64,000 nt of DNA, taken from positions 46,481,034 through 46,545,033 of the forward strand of contig OX419762.1 in NCBI GenBank assembly GCA_948567375.1, written 5' to 3'. Both the position numbers and the translations under genes were made by a program. Numbering within the stretch: the stretch's first letter is position 1; each line of letters begins with the position of its first letter. The notes under the pieces were generated by a model that was not told the origin of the DNA, searched no databases, and worked only from the letters and a program-made list of their open reading frames with translations. This DNA comes from Lunularia cruciata. Taxonomy: Eukaryota; Streptophyta; Marchantiopsida; Lunulariales; Lunulariaceae. This document shows positions 10,581-21,910 of the stretch, one piece after another.

Positions 10581-10882
10581 TTCCTCCTGTCCGGAAAAAC
10601 CCTACTCCTCTCTTCTCCCAAAAATCTCTGCTACTTCTCTTGAAATCCTCTGCCAACTTCCCTCTCAAAATCTTTTGCAAACTTCCATCTCAAAATCTTT
10701 TGGCATTTTCTGAAAACCCTCAGCCCTTCTCTATCTCCTCACTTTCTCCCGAAACAAGATAGCAAAACCACACCCGAGACATATTATCATAAATCCTTGT
10801 TCCTTACAACAAATAAAAGAGAAAAGAAAATTTATCACACCAAAAGCCTCAAGGGTACACGTGGGCTATTTTCTCGACAACA

Positions 10883-13351
10883 CCGGATTAAGAGATTATT
10901 TAACTCGGTATCCTTCGCCTTCCTCTTGTGCGTTTCCTGCACTAGCTCGTTTAGCTCATGCAACCTCGCCTCTTCGAGTTCACATTCCACTTCCGTACTT
11001 AACATGGCCTTAATTTCATTGAAAACACCTTCTACTTCACTAGTTTCATCCACCGCCGTAAACTTCTCCTTCTTCCTCTCTTCATCCAATTCACTATGAT
11101 ACATCTGAAGCTCATCTTCAAACTCAACTTTTAATTCAACTTTTAATGCTTCCTTCTCCCTCCGATGTACAGAGAGTTGTTCCTCTGCCTCTTGCATCAA
11201 CTCTCTCAACCGATCTTCTTCTCTACTATGCTCCGTCAACTCTTGTTGCCAGGCCTGATCTTTCTCCGCTGCCCTCTTCTTAAGGCTCTCCAACTCTTGC
11301 TCCATCACCGCAGCAATTACCTTGGAGTGTATCAACTCGACACGCACCGCTGCAAGTTCTCCTTTCAATCTCGCAGTCATCACAGTCATCTCCTTCACTT
11401 CCTCATGATTCTAAACTAATTCTTCCCTTGTTGCCTCAAAGTGCTTACTCCGAAGAACCTCCTCAACCCAAAGTTCTTTGACTTCCATCTCCACTCTTGT
11501 CAGCTTACTTCGTAACAACAAGGTTTTGGCACTCTAGGTTTTTACCACTGCTAATTCATTTGGTATGTTGAGTTTGGCACCTATCATCTCCATCTTCTTC
11601 TGCTGCAACATTGTCAACAATGGGCATACTACCTTGGACAAATAGTCCACTCCTTTGCACCTTGCATCCTCGGCTCGGACTTTGGGTTTTGACTCTTCTA
11701 CATTTGGTACCTTGCTCCAAAGTCGAGATCTCTGCACCTTCAAAGTCTCCTCCTCAGAACTTTCTCCCTCTTTCTGAGTAAGGCTACTGGGCCCCACTAC
11801 CAATACACTCAGGGCTTTTTCATGCTTGGCAGCTTGAGGTTGTGCTTCGCCTTCTTCTCCCTTCTTCTTCTCATTGCCTTGTTCCATCATGGAAACTTTG
11901 GGACTCAGTTTTCTGACCTCTTTCATCGGCTGTATCACTTGCTGAACCTCCGCTTTGCCTTTGCTGCCACTACTTGATTCTTTGCTTTGTAGCGTAAACT
12001 CCTCTTCTTTGCCTGACACTCCTTCCCTCAATCCGGTTTCTCCTTTCGATTCTTCTTCTTCTTCCTACACGACTTCCTTCGCCTTCACTATCACCGCCAT
12101 TGGGTTAAACTTTGGAACTCTCTGGGGTTGTACTATCGCAACACGACTCTCAGGCTTGGCCCTCTTTTGCACCCTTGGAAGGTCAATTGCTATGATCTTT
12201 TCTCTCCTACTCTCTTTGTAGTACCTATCCCCCTCTTGCACTCTCTCCATATAGTATCGCTCATCTGCATTGGCTTCCTTGCGCAAATCTGGATGAAAGT
12301 GCAATCGCATTCGACTTCACTCTTCTGAACTCAGCAAGTTCACACCCAAAATAAAAATGTGTTGCAAATGGCACAAAATAGTGTAGTGGCATATCCATTC
12401 TCCATCCTAAAATCATCTGCCCCACTCTTTGATGCAGGCATTTCGCCCAATCTACTGCCTCTCTCGCAAACATTTGGTGAAAGAACACCGCTTGTTGCAT
12501 AGTATCATAGGTGGTTTGCTTTGGTTTGAACATGTCCATCATTGCGCTTACAATTTCTTTCCACTCAGGGTCTCTATAACTATCCACCTTATACTCATTC
12601 TTAGTGCGGGGTTGATTGAATGACTTCCTTACTTCGGCAGTCTCTTCTGAAGCATCACACTTCCGATAGAAGGTGGTACCTCCTACCTCTCTGGCTTCCC
12701 TTCCCAACACTACTCTCCAATCCACCTCCGTCCATTGAGCAGGATTCCCTCTCTTCCCCTCATGCTTTGGCCCATCCTTGCAATTGCTTGCTACAATTTC
12801 TACCATGAAACCTGGAAAACTAAAATTCTAGTTTCAGGCCAAGAACGTGATACAAAGTCTCGTCAAGACTTTGATCCACGCTATTACTTCTAATCGACAA
12901 ATTGCAAGCCCTCTTACCACACTCTGCTTGCTCACTTTTGGTGCCATTGTGTGCTTCCTCACTTTTCTCTTGTGGAAGATCGTCCCCAAAATCCTAACCC
13001 ACTCCTCTTCCTGTGGATTTGCAATTTGCATTACTTAGGGTTGACTCTGAATAGGCACTTGGTAGCAACAGGACATTGCTCCTACTTCTTGCACACCGTG
13101 TAATTTTATAGTCTTGTGCCAATCAGTCACTCTTAAGTCACTCCTCTCAAATTTCTGATTTGGTGAAGTTGTTGCTTGTCACTATCAAGAAGTTCTTGAT
13201 CATTACTTTCTTCCCCCGTACTTTCTTGATTCCGCCGACTCCGAAGAAGTTTGTTATAGGTTCTTTGGATCTGCTTGCACTGCCCGATACGAAGTCTCTT
13301 TCTCTCTGTCTTTGTCTTTGGGTTCTTCTTCACGTCTTGACCCGAAGTCAA
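10883..13351 (-). pseudogene. Unit C ORF: basic / conserved domain / acidic / coiled-coil protein of unknown function
   Basis: Minus-strand stretches 13351-13133, 13031-12834, 12806-12261, 12310-12065, 12031-11534 and 11398-10835 follow the same order as the homologous gene in unit D. An N-terminal basic segment (KTKTERKRLRIGQCKQIQR) comes first. Next is a conserved domain with WTEVDWRVVLGREAREVGG, FYRKCDASEE and VDSYRDPEWKEIVSAMMDMF, ending with HYFVPFATHFYFG. An acidic/serine region and a long heptad-like coiled coil follow. A frameshift lies near 12,300 and several stops are present. No catalytic motif is visible and I do not recognise the family. Protein-level agreement with D exceeds what shared DNA alone would suggest, so the gene was probably functional. 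Confidence 0.65.
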
Positions 13352-13534
13352 CTTTGGGTTGTATACTAACAGGGCAAGTTTGAGTACTTTGCCTTATGAC
13401 CCAAAGCCATGTTACCTCAGGTTTCATCTCAAAGACTCTTTCCTTTGCCTTCTTTGGTCATACATGTGCAATCCGACTTCTCTATACACTTCTTCTTCTC
13501 TATTTTGGAAAAAACAAAAAATGTGGGTACCATA

Positions 13535-14372
13535 CTCTTGGAAGAACCTACATTCCCAAGATGTAATTTGAGTCCATGAGATCTCAACCTCTCAAACACC
13601 TCCAACAGTTGTCTCTCAAGCTCCTCCACAATAGTGCTATGGACCAAAATGTCATCAATATAGCATCGAGCAAAATCCAATCTAGCTAGGATCCTGTCCA
13701 TGACCCTCTAGAACTCAGCAAGAGCGCTCTTTAATCTAAATGGTAAGAACCTCCACTAATATAATACATCCTTGCCATGAGGATCAATAGTGTTATAGAC
13801 CAAAATGTCATCAATATAGCATTGAGCAAAATCCAATCTAGCTAGGATCTTGTCCATGACCCTCTAGAACTCAACAAGAGCGCTCTTTAATCCAAATGGT
13901 AAGAACCTCCACTAATATAACACGTCCTTGCAATGAGGACCCAAAATGTTGTCTTTGACTTATCCTCCTCTCTGATTGGCAATTGATGATATCCTGCTCA
14001 AAGATTCAAAGTACTAAAGACCTTTGCATCCCCAATTGCATTAAAGATCTCTTCTTGTGTAGGCATGGCATATAGATCAACCTTAGTTTTTTGGTTGATA
14101 GGAGGGTAATCTCCACACATCTGCCTATTTGTGTAGTTTCCATGCATATCCTTCTTGGTTGGCATCATTGTAGCTGATGCACATTCTCCATGTGAAATCT
14201 TCACCAAACCACCTTCAAAAAGGTCTCTACTCTGACTCTAAATCAATATCCTTTCCATATCACTAAATTGATAAGGACGTCTGAAAACTAGTGTATTGCT
14301 AGTCAACTCAATCTAAATACCACGTCCCTTTAGAGCACCCAAATCCTTGTAAGCTTCCTCTCTTGTAAGCTT
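13535..14372 (-). pseudogene. pol: Element B reverse transcriptase, N-terminal and palm, with internal duplication
   Basis: The minus strand gives a start-of-RT segment (YKDLGALKGRGI, then FRRPYQFSDMERILI), then GGLVKISHGECASATMMPTK. CGDYPPINQKTKVDLYAMPT, EEIF and DAKVFSTLNL follow. The palm motif FARCYIDDILVHS carries the Y-I-D-D catalytic box. The copy has stops. A 156 bp tandem duplication (13,631-13,786 and 13,787-13,942) doubles the Y-I-D-D segment. The left end continues across the C insertion into RT sequence at 6539. The right end is cut by the LTR of element G. Confidence 0.85.
13631..13942 (-). repeat. 156 bp tandem duplication inside element B RT
   Basis: ATAGTG(C/T)TAT(G/A)GACCAAAATGT starts at 13631 and again at 13787. 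The two 156 bp copies differ at only a few sites and each encodes C-Y-I-D-D-I-L-V. The length equals 52 codons, so the duplication did not shift the frame when it arose. Confidence 0.9.
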
Positions 14373-14786
14373 GTGTAAAAGACTAAGACCGAGGAGAGAA
14401 ATAGGAGATTGGAAGTTCACATTGAGACACTTGAACAAGGGGAAACTCCGAATGCTTGTCATGAGCTTTGGCTCATGTATTTATAGGGATCATATAAGGC
14501 TCTTTAGAAGCTTCTCAAGAAGCTTCCTTGAGCCACTTTCTTGGAGTGGAAGCCAAGTTAATTAGGAAGCTTCTCAAGAAGCTTCTTTCTAGAAGCCACT
14601 TACTTGGCATGCAAGCTAAGCTAGTTGGAAGCTTCTAAAAGCTTCCTTTAGAAGCTACCTACTTGGACTGCAAGCTAAGCTAGCTAAGCACCTTCCTAGA
14701 TACTTCTAGAATATTTTAGGCTAATTTGTCTTATTTGCTACTTTGTTAGCCCTACTAAATTTGTCATTAAACTCCATATTGATACA
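14373..14786 (-). repeat. Element G 3' LTR (414 bp)
   Basis: On the minus strand it starts TGTATCAATATGG and ends GTCTTTTACA, homologous to the 412 bp LTRs of element F. It is preceded by the purine tract GGTGGAGGAATA. It contains several GAAGCTTC palindromes upstream of a TATTTATAGG-like box, as in F. Confidence 0.88.
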
Positions 14787-17700
14787 TATTCCTCCACCGC
14801 TAGTTGGTGATGTCCTTGTTGCCAATGAAACCTTGAACTCTTGGATGGCCACTTGTGCATTTTGGAGATGAAAAAAAAAATTCCCATGTGGCATCATGAA
14901 GGGAATACCCTTTCCAAAGGACCTTGTACTCTGTATGTTGTCAACGGCCTCTTTGAATTTGGCAATGCGCAAGGAAACAATCAACTTCATACTCCTCATG
15001 ATCATTGCTAGGGACATGATGAGGTAGAGGTTGGACTCGAGGGGAAAAAGAAGATGGGTTAGGAACAAAAGGGTTTCAACTTGGAAACATGAAAGACAAG
15101 ATGGATGCACATATGATAAGGCAAGTCAATAAGCAATAGGAGACACAATTTGGGTGACATCAAAGGATCTTATCTAATTAGGGGAAGTTTACAAAATTGG
15201 GTATCAAGTGGAAGATGGAGGTTCTTGGATGAGAGCATGACCTTATCACCAACTTGCAAGTTGAGATCACAACAATAGTGATCCGCATATTGTTTCTGCC
15301 AATTCTGAGCAACAAGGAGATGCGATTTGGCTTGTTGGAGTGATTGGGAGATGGTGGTCAAGAAGGTGGGAGTATGAGGGACATAAGATGGAGGAGGAGA
15401 AAGAAAGGAATCTAGAACAAGTGGATCTTGGCCAAAATTGAGAAAGAAAAGAGAGAATCCGGTGCTTGCTTGTTTAGAATTATTGTAGGCAAACTCCACA
15501 ATTGCAAGACATTCATCCCAATTGGTATAGTGAATGTTGACAAAGGTACAAAGTATATCTTCCAAGGTGCAATTTGCACATTTAGTTTGTCCATCAGTTT
15601 GAGGATGATAAGCCATGGATAAAGCAAGCTTGGTGCCAAGTATCTAGAAGATGCTTGCCAGTGAAGCAATGATTACGGTTAGAGATGAGTACATGTGGCA
15701 TCCCATGATGCTTGAATATATTGTCAAAGTAGATTTGTGCCAAGGTTAGAGCATCCATAGTATCAACCATTGGTGCCATATGGATTTTCTTACTAAGCTT
15801 ATCCATAAACACCACAATTGTTGTGTGACCTTGCTTTGACTTGGGAAAGGAGGTGATGAGATCTAAGCTCACATGTTCCCAATGAGTAGATGGAATGGGG
15901 AGAGGTTGAAGGAGTCCACTTGGTTTCTGGTTAATGGTCTTGTTGCATTTGAAACTCTCACACAATTGGATAAATTCTTGAATATCTCATGCCATGTTGG
16001 GCCACCACCATTGGTGGTGGAGGGTACCCAAGGTCTTGTCCACACCCATGTGACCAAAAATTGGTAAATCATAGGTCTCTTGAAGGCACACAAGTCGTAA
16101 ATCACCTTTGGCTGGAACATAGATCCGGTCCTCATGGAATAGGAGGCCTTCCTTGAAGGAGAAGGTGTTGTACTCCTTTTTGTATGCTATAAGACAACCA
16201 TGTACCATTTGGAAGAAGGGATCTTGTTGTAGAGTTGACCAAAACTCATTTTGGACCTTGGAGTCAATGACACCATTGTAATTTCTGCCGTGATCAAAGG
16301 AAGAGACTTCAAATCAATTCATCGTGATAGGGCATCAAGGATGACATGCAACCGATTTCATAAACCCTAAACTCTAAACTGGTTTGTACTCAAGTTTGAT
16401 GGCAAACAGTTGGAGTTGGTCCTCCCATTGATGATGTTGACTCTTCATGTGTTCCAAGTGTAAGATCTGCAACAATAGTTTGTGATCAGTTTTCATGATC
16501 ACTTGTTTCCCCAAGAAATGATACCTCCATACCTTGGTGGCATATACCATTGCAAGTTGTTCCCGATCTTGAGCAGAGTAATTTCTTTCAATTGTATTTA
16601 GTTAGTGAGACATAAATGAAATGGGATGTAGTCCATCTAGGAATTCCTATTGCAACATAGCTCCAATTGCAAAGTTAGAAGCATCAAAATCAAGCACACA
16701 AGGTAGCTGTGGATCATATGGTTGAAGAATGGGTCTTGAAGAAACCATATATTTCAACTTCTAGAATGCTTCTTTGTGCTTGGTGGTCCACTAAAAGCTC
16801 AAGTTCTTCCTCAAGAGGTCAATCAATGGTGCAACCACATGAGCATAATAATGGATGAACGGTCGGTAAAAACTAGCCAATCCATTAAATGCCCATACTT
16901 CTCGCATCCTTTGGAGTAGGCTAATTAGTAATGTCCTTGATCTTCTCCTCTTCCATTTTGATCTCCTCCAATGAGATCTTGTGACCCAAGAAGGTAACTT
17001 CTTTTTGCCAAAAGGCACACTTTGACTTCTTGTAGTCCAATTTCCATTATCGTAGTTATCTTAGGACTTCTTGCACATGATTCACTTGTTATGCCTCTAT
17101 CTTGTTGAAGATTAAGATATCATCCAAGAACACCACCATGTACAAATCCAACAGTCCATCCAACACTCAATGCATCTTATCCATGAAGATTGTTGGAGCA
17201 TTAGTGAGCCCAAAAGGTAGAACACTCCACTCAAAAAGCCCATACCTTGTATGAAAGGCAATCTTTTGCACATCTTCCCTATCAATGGGGATTTGCCAAT
17301 AGCCACTATGAATATCCAACTTGGAGAAGTATCATGCTCCACTCAATTGATCAAGCAACTCATCAATCCGAGACAAGGGATATGCATTCTTTGTTGTTTG
17401 CTTATTGAGCCCATGGTAATCAATATAGAAACAAAGTCTTCCATCCTTCTTCAAAATGTATAGTACCGGTGCTCCCCAAGGAGAGGTACTATGTTGTATG
17501 AAGTCCTTCTCCAACAACTCCGTAAGTGTTATTTGCAACTTCTCTAACTCCTTTGGTGAGAGTTGATAGATTGGTCTATTCACTAAAGTACTCCTTGGCA
17601 ATAACTCAATTTTGAAGGGCATACCACAGTCGGAGGGTAATCCCTTCAAAAAATCATCTAGAAACACATCCACAAACTCTTGAACCATTTGATCAACCAT

Positions 17701-18300
17701 TGCTTGATGAGGGTCTTGGCAGTCCTTGGATTCTCCTTGTGCAATTGGCTTGATCCACACCACAAAAATAGACTTATCTTCCTCCAAAGCTTGCTCTATG
17801 GCTGCTTCGCTAACAAACTTCTTACCTTTGGACTCATCTCTCTTCAAAGCTTGCTCCATGGTTGCCTTCCAAGCAAACTTCTCATCTTAGGACTCATCTC
17901 CTTTCAAGGCTTGCTCTATGGCTATCTTCTTGACAAACTTCCCAACTTGGGATTGACTATTTTTAGGTATCTTACTCAGAAGTGCTAGACAACCTAATCA
18001 GAAATTCCTACCTTGGTGTTAGATTTGAATTTGTCGTTGGGTCCAATCAAATTGAACTTTATGAGGTTCAAGCCAAGGTAGTCCTAGAATGATATTGTAG
18101 TGTAAAGGTGCCACTACAAACCTCATACACTCTAAATACTCCTTCCCCATCTTGAAGGTAACAAGATGCAAGGTACAAAATGCAGAACCCTTTCTACCAT
18201 CCGTCATCATCAATCTACTTTCAATTACTGGCTTGATAGAAATACCCAATCCCTTTGCTACTTGCATAGATATACAATTCTTTAAACTTCAAGAATCAAC
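14787..18300 (-). pseudogene. pol: Element G pol: protease, RT, RNase H, integrase, chromodomain
   Basis: In minus-strand order the remnants are as follows. Protease has MQVAKGLGISIKPVI and YNIILGLPWLEPHKVQFDW near 18,250-18,020, with a TGA where the active-site Gly would be. RT lies at 17,859-17,100 ([46 protein letters not shown]). RT thumb and RNase H lie at about 17,020-16,400. The integrase zinc finger (HMGVDKTLGTLHHQWWWPNM) is near 16,000. The integrase core at 15,965-15,440 has ISNRN in place of S-D-R-D and YHPQTDGQTKCAN with Lys in place of the catalytic Glu. Chromodomain-like YKVLWKGY lies near 14,930. Numerous stops and frame changes make it inactive. Confidence 0.85.
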
Positions 18301-19584
18301 CAAAATCAAACAACCCTGATTAGATATAGTACCTTGCAAGTAAAGCAAACTTGCATACGTCAAGCCTTCAATCCCATTAAAACTAATCAAGCTCCCAATA
18401 GGCGGCTCAAAATCTCCTAATAGAATTTCTTGTTTCCTTGATCATTTTTCTCTATGAACTCCATCTGGGCAACTTGTCAAGGTTGCCCATTCTTGAGTGG
18501 ACATATAGCAATGCAATGTCACAATTGATGACAATAAAAACAACCCCCATTTTGTTGTAGTTTCTCTTTATCTATTGTGCCAAGTGGTCTTCATTGAATG
18601 GCATCAATCTCCATTAGTGCCGGCTCTTCCACCCATGTGAAGTGTATTGGTAGGTTTTGTGGAGGTCAAGGTCAAGACCAAGTTGTTGCCACCAAGGAAT
18701 GAAAAGTTTTGGCCAACCACATGGCTTCCTCAAAGTGTTGTTGCTCTCACATGGTTACCTCTAATTTGGTTCTTGACTTCAAGCCCCTCACAAATCAATC
18801 TAGAGCTTCACCTTCCAATATATCTAGAATTTGCATGATGTTGTTCTAGAATTGCATGATGTAACTTCTTACAAAGCCAATCTATTTCAACTTCGCCAAC
18901 CTATCTTGTGTACAACTTGTGTGGCATTTATAGCTTAGAATCAACAAATTATTGCATTCTTGAATTCTGCATACATAAAGATTGGTGCAACAATTTGTTG
19001 TTTAGCTCACTCTACTCAGAATCTCTACTATAGCTTTGCTACTCCATCCAATTGGCTAAAAGCCAAGAGAATCCATTTCCGCTCATCTTGAAGATTGGTA
19101 GCTTCAAAATAACATTCAGAGTCAAACACAAAATTCTCCATTGCACTTGGGAGATTCTTGCCTTTGAATACCTTGGGTTTAGGGGATCCAATTTGATCTT
19201 CTCCTTCTCAAACAAGTACCCTCTCTATGTGCTCCTTTTGTTGATGATCTTGTTCATCCAATAATCAAGTAAGGTGCTTGGTTTGTTGTTGCATAGCAAT
19301 AATAACCTTGAGCATTGCCACCATGGTTGCTACTCTATCACGCCATCTCTAATTCTATCTAATTTATTTACATATAGAAGCAACATGTCTACCGTTCTCC
19401 ATAAGTTACAATTGGAAGCACCAAGGGTTCCTCGAATATGGTGATCATATGTAGAAAATCTTATCCAAAGCGTGAAGTGATGAATTGTGTGAAACAATGC
19501 TTGGGTAGTACTTGGACACAAAAATCCCAATGATTTGGTGGAAGCAGATTTGGTGGTCCATAAATTCCATCCATCCCATTCCTA
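18301..19584 (-). pseudogene. gag: Element G gag remnant and leader
   Basis: This stretch is collinear with the F gag region (22,260-23,470) in inverted orientation, including the segment matching the ATGGAATGGAT leader and the zinc-knuckle area near 18,500. No open frame longer than about 70 codons remains on the minus strand. Confidence 0.65.
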
Positions 19585-19596
19585 CTCTGATACAAA
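19585..19596 (-). promoter_or_regulatory. Element G primer binding site, tRNA-Met type
   Basis: The minus strand reads TTTGTATCAGAG immediately after the LTR end TTTTACA. The intact form in F is TTGGTATCAGAG, matching the 3' end of initiator tRNA-Met (established for plant LTR retrotransposons). Confidence 0.75.
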
Positions 19597-19727
19597 TGTA
19601 AAAGACCAAGACCAAGGAGAGAAATAGGAGAATAGAAGCTCTTACTGGGATACTTGAATGAGGGAACACCAGAATGGGCATGTTGAAGACCCAAACCTTG
19701 GCCATCATATGTATATCCCTAACATGG

Positions 19728-21130
19728 CCATCCAAAAATCACCAAGTGAATGGGACCATGTCTCTCTAAGTCCTACACCCCTAGCAAAGAAATGTTTGTT
19801 GGTAGAGTCTTCTTGTAACCCGTAACTACTGACATTGGTAATAACTTGAGATACTAATAAGCCAAGTGTGCCATATGATGTATACTCGCTTAGAAATCTC
19901 ATCTCTCTCCACATACAAGTACCTCTTTACTTGTATACTAGCCTGTAGGACCGTAGCTAGTTTGGTGCTAATCCTACCAAACAACTCTTATAAACAAACT
20001 CCTTTTATTAGATATTATGAAGCAATGAGTGTAGTATTCATAGGTGTCAAGGTAATTGATTCTGGAGGCTCATCCTCATAGTCATCTCTTAGTGGTTACT
20101 CCATTCTAAGCCTACTGCACCAACCGATCTACATGTGGCTATAATGCCTCCTTTGAACTCCACAATGGAACATCCAAGGTGGATGGAACAATCCCACTCG
20201 TACTCCAAATCTGAGTGATCTCTTCTGGTATTGAAGTATCCTTTGCATGGACGTTTCTCTCCAATAAATCACCAGGCCAAGTAGCTGCACCATTGAAAGC
20301 TGAAATTGATGATACCATGGTCCTAGACTGTAGTGAGCCAAGACTACCACAACTAAAGTGTACTAGTAGATGACATACTCGTCCCTCACCTGACTGCCAA
20401 CCTGGTCTATAGGAGGTTTTGTCCTCCCAAAAGTCATTACTAAAACCCATGGGATACAGCATTGCTCCACCGACTAGCACGTTATATGACTCAACTATTG
20501 TTGCAATAGCCTAATCTCTCATCGCCAAGCTATCAATCAAATAATTAGGTTGAATTTGAACAACTAGCTCTCCATGTGTAATGTACTATGTCAAACCACC
20601 TCCTAGAGATGTTTGGATTCGAAATGGACACCTCTCCACATTGGTCTTCCGTAACCCTAGACCAACAACTGCAACCTTCACCAACATAAGAGGTTACACA
20701 CCAGAGTCTAATAAGACTCTGTGGTGTATAGCCCTTCCTTGAAAATCCCACCAAAAATAAAATCCCCTTCTGGTTGTCCCATAGGACAACACCAAGTGCA
20801 AACCATGCTCTTTCAAAGGTCAGTCTAGTTGGCAACTTCTCCAATCTAGCCATTGTTATGTGCCATAAACCACCGGTCATTGAGCAGATCCCATGCACCT
20901 CAACCAAGTTAGATCCACAATCAACCACCTCTACTCTAGAAGCAAAAACCACATCATCCCTACTCTCATAAAGCATGGCAGCCAACCGCAACATTAGAGC
21001 TAGGTCAACTCCCAATGTAAACATATCACTGGCTGAAAACAAAGAGCAACGCATAAGCAGCTAAGCGGCTCCCAACATTGTGCTAGACTCAATCTATGTA
21101 GTAGTAGGTGGTTGACTAGTTGGAAGTCTA
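19728..21130 (-). pseudogene. Element B region between gag and RT: unrecognised protein-coding remnant
   Basis: Minus-strand stretches 21054-20545, 20480-20139 and 19914-19728 translate to protein-like sequence rich in W, C and hydrophobic residues, for example LTFERAWFALGVVLWDNQKG, then FLVGFSRKGYTPQSLIRLW, CCWSRVTEDQCGEVSISNPN-like, and YRPGWQSGEGRVCHLLVHFS. It sits where protease and the RT-leading region should be, but I see no D-S/T-G active site. It may be an unusual pre-RT region, an extra ORF, or a captured fragment. Stops and frame changes are present. Function unknown. Confidence 0.45.
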
Positions 21131-21835
21131 TCATGCACCCCATCACCACCTACCACACCTACACTGGGACATCTAGGAGCCATGGATGTCATCTATAATG
21201 CCTTAGAGAGCATGAAAGACTGGAGAAGTCTGACCTATCTCCCAACCTCTCCTCTTTGTGAGTCCAACTCCATTGATGCTCCTCTAGGCTCTGGAGCATG
21301 TACTGCACTCCTAGTCACTACTATAGATGCATCCACCTTTGCTGCTCTGCACATGAAGTCAAAAGCATCTCTATCACCAACATATGAGGTGGAAGCCTCA
21401 GCACCCAAATCTGATCTCCTCTGAGCAATGGCCATACTAGCCTATCTTTGTTCCAATTGTTCAATCCAAGTAGCCATACTTGTATCAAAAGTAAGGGTAT
21501 GTCTTGCATCCCTACTAGGTGTAGATCCTCTACCACCTCATCCTCCATGAACTAGAGCTCCTCTACTACCTGCCATAGTAGCCCTACCACTCCGTAACTC
21601 CGGGTGTAGGTCAAAGCATCAATCACTAGAGTGACCATATCCGTGACAATGCTCACACTATCTCTGTGATGGCTATGATGCACTAGAGGTATCAAGTCCG
21701 TTGCCTTGAGTACACTCTCTCCTATAGTGAGGTCCACCACAAGTCCAACAAGCGACACTACCACTCATTGGCTGCTACTAGTGGAGCTAGACCCTTACCT
21801 TCATTTTTGGGTCAATAGTAGCCAATGAGTGGTGG
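21131..21835 (-). pseudogene. gag: Element B gag C-terminal part with two zinc knuckles
   Basis: The minus-strand translation shows two adjacent cysteine motifs, CWTCGGPHYRREC and CEHCHGYGHSSDxC followed by FDLHPELR, typical of plant Ty3/gypsy nucleocapsid. A serine-rich linker and a region with WIEQLEQR and SDLGAEASTSYVGDRDAFDF follow. It continues the gag piece on the other side of element F (27,451-28,440). An inverted repeat with the arm CCACTCATTGGC (about 21,757 and 21,820) lies at the F insertion point. Confidence 0.75.
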
Positions 21836-21910
21836 TGTAACAATATGGAGTTTAGTGACAAAGTTAGTCGGGCTTATGAAGTAGCATATAAGACAAAGTA
21901 GCCTAGAATA

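Larger units (their letters stand above)
7634..10882 (+). mobile_element. Unit E: 3.25 kb solo-LTR-like insertion rich in minisatellites
   Basis: It begins TGTCGCGGGG and ends CTCGACAACA, so the ends are TGT...ACA. It is flanked by CCGG at 7630-7633 and 10883-10886. Alignment with the uninterrupted unit D across this point is collinear without gaps if one CCGG is removed. That proves a 3249 bp insertion with a 4 bp target duplication. It has no recognisable gag, pol or transposase and no repeated terminal segment, so a solo LTR is the simplest reading. The plus strand is strongly pyrimidine-rich. A TATA box lies at 8489, and four tandem arrays fill 9,040-10,580. Confidence 0.8.
6540..13534. 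mobile_element. Unit C: 3.74 kb LTR-like mobile unit with a 5 bp target duplication, itself hit by E
   Basis: The unit starts TGTGACAACCC and ends GGGTACCATA (the homologue D ends GGGCACCACA), so the ends are TG...CA with a probable C-to-T in this copy. It is flanked by perfect 5 bp repeats CTCTT at 6535-6539 and 13535-13539. Removing the unit and one CTCTT restores the element B reverse transcriptase frame through CRFFQEKVEYLGH. Without the nested E (3249 bp plus a 4 bp duplication) it is 3742 bp; D is 3741 bp. There is no second internal copy of either end, so it is a single LTR-like unit and not a pair of LTRs. It carries a decayed gene on the minus strand. Whether it is a giant solo LTR or another type of element is unresolved. 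Confidence 0.8.
14373..19727 (-). mobile_element. Element G: chromovirus-type Ty3/gypsy element, older relative of F
   Basis: A full 3' LTR lies at 14373-14786. A primer binding site (TTTGTATCAGAG on the minus strand, 19585-19596) abuts the end of a 5' LTR that retains only about 130 bp (19597 to about 19727). The interior is collinear with element F in inverted orientation: gag remnants, protease, RT, RNase H, integrase and chromodomain. Many stops make it clearly older than F. It separates the RT of element B from B's gag-side region. The lost part of the 5' LTR hides the target-site duplication. Confidence 0.85.

Noticed and set aside
8264-10762. Long plus-strand open frames (up to 254 codons) in unit E
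   Set aside because: They run through exact tandem arrays whose period or composition removes stops; several phases are open at once and no domain is visible.
7634-10882. Unit E as a Ginger-type DNA transposon (TGT...ACA ends, 4 bp duplication)
   Set aside because: No transposase and only three terminal bases are inverse; a solo LTR explains it more simply.
19597-20010. A full-length 5' LTR for element G
   Set aside because: Similarity to the G and F LTRs stops after about 130 bp; what follows is protein-like sequence of element B.
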